Part shown: positions 5,020 through 9,351 of the stretch, piece after piece
Layout of the letters: the number at the start of each line of letters is the position of its first letter
How positions within the stretch are numbered: position 1 is the stretch's first letter
Assembly: GCF_051961495.1 (NCBI RefSeq)
Contig: NZ_JBQCDF010000300.1
Span: 1 to 9,351, forward strand
Direction of reading: 5' to 3'
DNA from: Cytophaga sp051961495
GTDB taxonomy: Bacteria; Bacteroidota; Bacteroidia; Cytophagales; Cytophagaceae
DNA: 9,351 bases
Notes under the pieces: model-generated
Told to the model about the DNA's origin: nothing
Seen by the model: only the letters and a program-made list of their open reading frames with translations
Database searches by the model: none
Translations under genes and position numbers: made by a program

Positions 5020-6360
5020 ATGTCTTATCAATTTGAAACGCTCCAGTTACATGCCGGACAAGAAGTAGATCCAACTACACAGTCGCGTGCAGTACCCATC
5101 TATCAAACCACTTCATATGTATTTAAAGATTCTAACCATGGTGCAAATTTATTTGCATTGAAAGAATTCGGAAATATTTATACACGGATCATGAATCCGA
5201 CGACAGATGTCTTTGAAAAGCGCATTGCTGCATTAGAAGGCGGCGTGGCTGCTTTGGCAACATCTTCCGGGCAATCGGCGCAGTTTATTGCATTAACAAA
5301 TATTCTCCAGTCAGGCGATAATTTTATCACTACTTCATTTTTATATGGCGGTACTTACAATCAATTTAAAGTGTCTTTCAAACGCCTGGGTATAGAAGCA
5401 CGCTTTGCAGAAGGAGATGATGTAGCAGGTTTCGAAAAACTTATTGATTCGAAAACAAAAGCGATCTATGTTGAAACGATCGGTAATCCGGAATTTAACA
5501 TACCTGATTTTGAAGCATTCGCGGCTCTTGCCAGAAAACATGACCTGCCGCTGGTTGTAGATAACACATTTGGAGCGGGCGGTTATCTGTTCAGACCGCT
5601 TGAACATGGTGCCAATGTTGTGGTGCAGTCTGCCACTAAATGGATTGGAGGTCACGGTACTTCGGTGGGTGGTGTTATTGTTGATGGTGGAAATTACAAC
5701 TGGGGTAATGGAAAATTCCCTCAGTTCTCTGAACCATCTGAAGGCTATCACGGATTGGTTTTCTGGGATGTATTTGGCACAAACGGTCCATTTGGGAATA
5801 TTGCCTTTATCATCCGTGCACGGGTAGAAGGCCTGCGCGATTTTGGTCCGTCGCAAAGTCCGTTCAATTCGTTTCTTTTATTACAAGGTCTTGAAACATT
5901 ATCATTGCGTGTAGATCGTCATGTGCAGAATGCACAGGCATTGGCAGAGTGGCTTGCCAATCACCCGGATGTAGCACAGGTAAATTATCCAGGTTTAACA
6001 AGCAGCAAATATCATACGCTGGCTAAAAAATATCTGAAACGCGGCTTTGGTGGTGTATTATCTTTCGAAATCAAAGGAGGGAAATTACGCGCGGCGCAAT
6101 TTGTAAACAGCCTGAAGCTGGCGAGTCACCTGGCCAATGTGGGAGATGCAAAAACATTGATCATTCACCCGGCTTCAACAACGCACCAGCAATTGAGTGA
6201 TGAAGAGCAACGGGTTGCAGGCGTAACATCGGGTTTGTTACGTGTTTCTGTGGGCATAGAGCATATCAGCGATATCCTTGCAGACTTTGAACAAGCCTTT
6301 GCAACCTTGCGTGAAATTGAAGAGGGGCATGTTGCACCGCCGCTGAAGCAAGGTGTTTAA
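5020..6360 (+). CDS. metY: O-acetylhomoserine sulfhydrylase (O-acetylhomoserine aminocarboxypropyltransferase)
   Basis: This PLP-dependent Cys/Met metabolism enzyme makes homocysteine from O-acetyl-L-homoserine and sulfide, the direct sulfhydrylation route to methionine, in the cytoplasm. The length of 446 aa is typical of the MetY subgroup and longer than MetB/MetC. Family landmarks are present: the N-terminal FETLQLHAGQ; YTRIMNPT (54-61, tyrosine and arginine that contact the PLP phosphate of the adjacent subunit); TSSGQSA (81-87); Y109, which stacks on the cofactor ring; VVDNTF (179-184, D181 contacts the pyridine nitrogen); SATKWIGGHG (204-213) with Schiff-base lysine K207; and LLRVSVGIE (406-414) with R408 for the substrate carboxylate. 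The insertion WGNGKFPQFSEPSEGYHGL is characteristic of MetY. All key residues are intact. It stands alone between its own complex promoter region and a strong terminator. Misassignment to cystathionine gamma-synthase is unlikely. Confidence 0.97.
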   Translation: MSYQFETLQLHAGQEVDPTTQSRAVPIYQTTSYVFKDSNHGANLFALKEFGNIYTRIMNPTTDVFEKRIAALEGGVAALATSSGQSAQFIALTNILQSGDNFITTSFLYGGTYNQFKVSFKRLGIEARFAEGDDVAGFEKLIDSKTKAIYVETIGNPEFNIPDFEAFAALARKHDLPLVVDNTFGAGGYLFRPLEHGANVVVQSATKWIGGHGTSVGGVIVDGGNYNWGNGKFPQFSEPSEGYHGLVFWDVFGTNGPFGNIAFIIRARVEGLRDFGPSQSPFNSFLLLQGLETLSLRVDRHVQNAQALAEWLANHPDVAQVNYPGLTSSKYHTLAKKYLKRGFGGVLSFEIKGGKLRAAQFVNSLKLASHLANVGDAKTLIIHPASTTHQQLSDEEQRVAGVTSGLLRVSVGIEHISDILADFEQAFATLREIEEGHVAPPLKQGV

Positions 6361-6411
6361 AAGACCTTTTTAGTTGTTATAGGAAGCTGAAGGCTGACGA
6401 CCTTTGGATTA

Positions 6412-6459
6412 GGGCAGTAATCGGACAGAAACAAGGGCTGTCTGGTTGCTGCCTTTTTT
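6412..6459 (+). terminator. Strong intrinsic terminator after metY
   Basis: Bases 6413-6428 pair continuously with 6438-6453, 16 pairs including several G-U, around the loop AAACAAGGG, and are followed by six Ts (6454-6459). An outer AAGCTGAA (6384-6391)/TTCAGCTT (6462-6469) can close the whole element. It lies between the convergent ends of metY and the minus-strand gene at 6477. The U-run serves the plus strand only. Confidence 0.88.
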
Positions 6460-6476
6460 CATTCAGCTTAGAGGGA

Positions 6477-7349
6477 TCATTTTTTGATCACGATTTTAAA
6501 AAGCTTGCCTCGTTCATTGGTTGCACGCAGCTCATTTTTGTTATACCAGCAGATCCCTTCAGATTGTCCGGCACTGGGAAATTTGATCACACCATAGGAT
6601 TGTAGCTGAATACCCGTTGGAGTCTCCAGGATATGGAACAAAAATATTCTTCCGTAAAGAAGCATTGCCAGGTTCTCTGTTCTAGAAGATTTATCTTGGA
6701 ATACAGAGCATGCATTTACCATTCCTTTAAACTGAAGTCTCTGCTGTACAGTTGCTGTGTGTGCGGTAGTATCCTGCGCCAGCCGGTATATTTTAACTGA
6801 ATGGACGCCTCTGTTTTTTGAAATAAAATAGTACGAAGAATCTCTTCTGAAAAACGCTTCGCAGTCAAAATTCATGCTATCCTTTGCCGGAGGAAATTGC
6901 ACCTGGTCTTCGTAATGGTAAGTATGTTTTATGGTCTGGTTCTTGTTTACGTCATAGTTATAGAGGCACAGGTCTTTTCTTTGGTTGCGATTGTTTCCTA
7001 TATCGCCAATTACAATATGCTGATTTTGCAAGCTGTCTTTGTAGCAGACCAATTCTTCCCAATCTCTATTTTTCGCATCAGGAATTTTTTTTGTGTCAAG
7101 TAATGTACCTTGTCCATTGATTGCAAATATTTCTGCATCACTACCGCTATCGTTCAGGGTGTAATACAGGTCAAGATCTTTTTCAGGTTTCGCCAGTGCT
7201 GAGCTTTCACAGATAACACTATCCATGAAAGCAATACGTGTTATTCTTGCATGAATAATTTTCACATGTTTTCCATCTATCTTATTTGCACCTGGCGTAA
7301 GGATGGATTGTAAGAAAAACGCAATGGCGTAAAATAGAGAAAGTAACAT
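6477..7349 (-). CDS. Exported propeller-like protein of unknown function
   Basis: This 290-aa protein has a hydrophobic N-terminus (MLLSLFYAIAFFLQSIL) that looks like a signal peptide or signal anchor. The body matches a recurring Bacteroidetes extracellular pattern: ESSAL (48-52), LYYTLNDSGSDAEIFAING (61-79), RDWEEL (95-100), IVIGDIGNNRNQRKDL (112-127), DCEAFF (162-167) with YYFISKNR, and a C-terminal QSEGICWYNKNELRATNERG. Regularly spaced aromatic and acidic strand motifs (NDSG, DWEEL, GDIGNN, EAFF) suggest a beta-propeller with a conserved acidic, perhaps metal-binding, face. No function is known to me and no T9SS sorting domain is present. The start lies 15 bp after the methyltransferase stop, so the two are probably co-transcribed, although the gene need not be functionally linked. 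Confidence 0.82.
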   Translation of the reverse strand: MLLSLFYAIAFFLQSILTPGANKIDGKHVKIIHARITRIAFMDSVICESSALAKPEKDLDLYYTLNDSGSDAEIFAINGQGTLLDTKKIPDAKNRDWEELVCYKDSLQNQHIVIGDIGNNRNQRKDLCLYNYDVNKNQTIKHTYHYEDQVQFPPAKDSMNFDCEAFFRRDSSYYFISKNRGVHSVKIYRLAQDTTAHTATVQQRLQFKGMVNACSVFQDKSSRTENLAMLLYGRIFLFHILETPTGIQLQSYGVIKFPSAGQSEGICWYNKNELRATNERGKLFKIVIKK

Positions 7350-7364
7350 AGAAGTAAGAGATAA

Positions 7365-8042
7365 TTATTCTGACAGGAAAGTATGTTTGTCTATATGTTC
7401 ATTGATCTCCTCTTTATTAAGCTTGGTATTGGATTCGTGCGACTCCATATCTTTCAGATAGAATTTTAATTCTCCTTTAAAATGTGTGGAGATGAGCCGG
7501 AACGAATCCGGTACACAGAATTCTTCAGCAAAGTACGTAACAAGTTTTGTTCCTACAGGAACCTTGTTCAATTCATTAAACAAGTGATTCGTGTATAAAA
7601 TATATTGTTCGATCGAAACTTCACTGCGCGCATCAATAGCGGAGGTCGGATCAATTTTTTCCTGGAAGGAATTGAAAAAATAAATCCCGTCGTAACCATT
7701 GAAGTTCATTTGCAGTACATCCTGTAAACGGAAAGAAGTATTCGATACCTGGTGCTTTTCTTTCAGTTGATTTGAAATCTCTATGAAATTTTCACGAATA
7801 TCAATGCCATGAAATTCAGAAGCGGGATGAAGTGCTGCACCTACAAAACAGAATTTTCCTGCACCGCTGCCAATATCCAATACCTTTACAGATTTCTGGT
7901 TGCAGAAAAAATCAGAAGCGATCTTTGATACAAAAACCGAAGTCCAGTGCCTTTCAGATAACTCACGGATCTCAAAAGGGTATATCGCGTCGAAATCTTC
8001 GTCGGACATATTTTTTTGAATACGGAGTTGCTCTATGATCAT
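7365..8042 (-). CDS. Class I SAM-dependent methyltransferase
   Basis: This 225-aa protein has a Rossmann methyltransferase core. Motif I is VLDIGSGAGKF (54-64), the SAM-binding glycine loop. Strand 2 ends in the acidic HGIDIRENF (78-86), where D81 would bind the ribose hydroxyls. RLQDVLQMNF (105-114) supplies the adenine-side aspartate, and YDGIYFFNSFQE (117-128) is the motif IV strand. The substrate is not evident; the DPPY or NPPY signature of DNA adenine or PrmC-type enzymes is absent (FFNSF instead), so small-molecule or protein targets fit better than DNA. The N-terminal helix (4-40) probably caps the substrate site. It lies 39 bp after the helicase gene and 15 bp before the exported protein gene, all on minus. 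A possible own promoter sits in the 39-bp gap. Confidence 0.9.
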   Translation of the reverse strand: MIIEQLRIQKNMSDEDFDAIYPFEIRELSERHWTSVFVSKIASDFFCNQKSVKVLDIGSGAGKFCFVGAALHPASEFHGIDIRENFIEISNQLKEKHQVSNTSFRLQDVLQMNFNGYDGIYFFNSFQEKIDPTSAIDARSEVSIEQYILYTNHLFNELNKVPVGTKLVTYFAEEFCVPDSFRLISTHFKGELKFYLKDMESHESNTKLNKEEINEHIDKHTFLSE

Positions 8043-8049
8043 CGTGTTG

Positions 8050-8080
8050 CTAAAATATTTTAATATCGATTAATTGTCAA
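8050..8080 (-). promoter_or_regulatory. Possible internal promoter for the methyltransferase gene
   Basis: On minus, TTG (8080-8078), 20 bp, then TATTTTAG (8057-8050) matches the Bacteroidetes promoter layout with one mismatch in the -7 element. The predicted start would fall within a few bases of ATG 8042, giving a very short or leaderless mRNA. It is AT-rich, so the confidence is low. Confidence 0.3.
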
Positions 8081-8081
8081 G

Positions 8082-9351
8082 TCAGTTAGTTGTGGGTACT
8101 GTTATCCGTGCAGCAAATTCAGCAGGCTGTTTTGTATAAACGTTTTTAGAAAGGATTTGCGTATAGTGCCAGCCTTTCAGGCCAAATATAAGCGGCTTGT
8201 TAAAATGCCAGTATTTGGCAAACTCCATGTTCCTGTATACTTCATCATCGGTATCCACCAGGCGGTAACCATTGTTTTCCCGGATGGTCAGCGAAGCAAA
8301 GGGGTATAGTGGCGCTACCTGTAAAGAAGCATGTTCCGCACACCATTGTGAAATTTTGTGCGCCGTGGAATTGGGTGAAACAGAAGGAGCATGTTTAATA
8401 AAAAAAGTATTTCTATCAAACTGCTGGCAGTCCCATGCGTACTGCAAATACTCTTTCAGTACCCTTGGTCCTTCGTGTTTCAGGCTTTCTGTCCGAAGTT
8501 CCTGCGGCATGATGCTGGCTACAATGATTACTGCCTCGCGTGCACGTGAAACAGCAACATTCATACGTTTTTCTCCGCCTTGCATATTCAGGCTTCCGAA
8601 AAGCATGGAAAACTTACCATTTTTATCCGGTGCGTAAGCCACGGAGAAAATAATAATATCACGCTCGTCGCCCTGTACGTTTTCTATGTTTTTTACAAAA
8701 AGTTCTTCCGGAATTGAAATCTGTTTGCGCACAGACTGTTCTTCCAGCATATCCTGGATGTAAGATGCCTGCTGGTAGTTGAAGCATACAATTCCAATGG
8801 AATGCTTACCGGACTGAATAAGGTCGAATGTTAAACGCACCACTTCTTCAGCCTCGGTTTTATTGATACTGTTTGCCCAGGTACCGGCAACCTTTCTGTA
8901 GGTGATTGGTTTAACGTCTGAGCGTATATTGGCGTAGTCGGGTATGTAGTTTAATTTATTGTTATAGAACTGCTGATTCGAAAATGCGATCAATTCCGGG
9001 TAACGGCTCCGGTAATGGCCTTTCAGTAAGATGCTGGATAAATATCTTCCGCCCAGGTCAAGCAGGGAATCAATTTCGATATCTGCGTCATTTTCTTCTT
9101 CATCGTCCCATCGTACACGATAAAGATCGCTCGGCGGCAGCTGCTGCGAATCTCCTGCAATTACGATTTGTCTCGCACGGTACATAGCTGGTAAGCTGTG
9201 CTCGGTATAACATTGAGAGGCTTCATCAATGATGATGAGGTCGAACAATTGTTCAAGCGGGAAAACACAGGATACCTGTTCTGGTGACATCATCCAGCAG
9301 GGTACCAATGAAAATGCTTCTTCTGCATATTCCTGCATGAGCTTGCGCATG
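8082..9351 (-). CDS. Superfamily 1 (Upf1-like) DNA/RNA helicase, C-terminal part
   Basis: This is the C-terminal 422 residues of a larger helicase; coding surely continues past the right edge, since Walker A and the 1A domain are missing and the Met at 9350 falls inside the domain. Residue numbers are from that Met. Motif II is IIIDEASQ (39-46), motif III AGDSQQLPP (65-73), motif IV GHYRSRYPEL (111-120), motif V ENVQGDERDIIIFS (223-236) and motif VI MNVAVSRARE (263-272). This is the AAA_11/AAA_12 (Upf1/DNA2-like) architecture, ATP-driven nucleic-acid unwinding or translocation. After motif VI there are about 150 residues (HAPSVSPNSTAHKISQWCAE and on), in the position where large bacterial members often carry a restriction-endonuclease-like fold. 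The usual nuclease signature (D...E.K) is not obvious here. Known large relatives often occur in defence contexts. It is the first gene of the minus-strand cluster. Confidence 0.92.
   Translation of the reverse strand, partial: MRKLMQEYAEEAFSLVPCWMMSPEQVSCVFPLEQLFDLIIIDEASQCYTEHSLPAMYRARQIVIAGDSQQLPPSDLYRVRWDDEEENDADIEIDSLLDLGGRYLSSILLKGHYRSRYPELIAFSNQQFYNNKLNYIPDYANIRSDVKPITYRKVAGTWANSINKTEAEEVVRLTFDLIQSGKHSIGIVCFNYQQASYIQDMLEEQSVRKQISIPEELFVKNIENVQGDERDIIIFSVAYAPDKNGKFSMLFGSLNMQGGEKRMNVAVSRAREAVIIVASIMPQELRTESLKHEGPRVLKEYLQYAWDCQQFDRNTFFIKHAPSVSPNSTAHKISQWCAEHASLQVAPLYPFASLTIRENNGYRLVDTDDEVYRNMEFAKYWHFNKPLIFGLKGWHYTQILSKNVYTKQPAEFAARITVPTTN

Noticed and set aside
5341..5856. Minus-strand 171-codon frame inside metY
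   Set aside because: It lies fully within a strongly supported enzyme gene, and no motif is recognised in it.
8272..8637. Plus-strand 121-codon frame inside the helicase
   Set aside because: It is antisense to helicase motifs V and VI, whose conservation explains the sequence.
1..9351. CRISPR array, tRNA, rRNA or insertion sequence
   Set aside because: No regularly spaced repeats, tRNA-like cloverleaf, rRNA sequence or transposase frame was seen on either strand.

Overview
The window looks like chromosome from an AT-rich member of the Bacteroidetes (Cytophaga- or Chitinophaga-like; genus not determined). Three things point there. The gene at the left edge carries a type IX secretion (T9SS) C-terminal sorting domain. 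Several intergenic regions contain the phylum's -7 promoter element TAnnTTTG. Start codons generally lack a strong Shine-Dalgarno sequence.

Layout. 1-1703 (minus): a large exported protein with a signal peptide and the beginning of a T9SS sorting domain, cut by the window edge. 1983 to about 3119 (plus): a decayed exported beta-propeller gene, broken by several -1 frameshifts at homopolymer runs and an in-frame TAG. 3181-4559: two copies of the same arrangement, each a small acidic helical protein on minus (78 and 99 aa) divergent from an XRE-type helix-turn-helix regulator on plus (125 and 75 aa), with candidate dyad operators between them. 4560-5019: about 460 bases without a convincing gene but full of signals. 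It holds two terminator-like hairpins, a good promoter, a two-hairpin leader, a pair of 13-bp palindromes 41 bp apart, and a second -7 element. 5020-6360 (plus): metY, O-acetylhomoserine sulfhydrylase, ended by a strong intrinsic terminator. 6477-9351 (minus): a probable operon read right to left, comprising a superfamily 1 Upf1-like helicase (N-terminal part outside the window), a class I SAM-dependent methyltransferase and an exported propeller-like protein.

How the parts may work together. metY makes homocysteine from O-acetylhomoserine and sulfide. Its upstream region suggests layered control: a distal promoter with a structured leader, and a proximal promoter whose spacer is covered by one palindrome of the pair. 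No known SAM riboswitch was recognised by eye. The regulator is unknown. The two XRE modules are probably self-regulating units, and the 75-aa regulator just upstream of metY is a candidate only by position. The strongest leads for something undescribed are the metY control region and the duplicated XRE/small-protein modules. The helicase-methyltransferase pairing is suggestive but may be ordinary.
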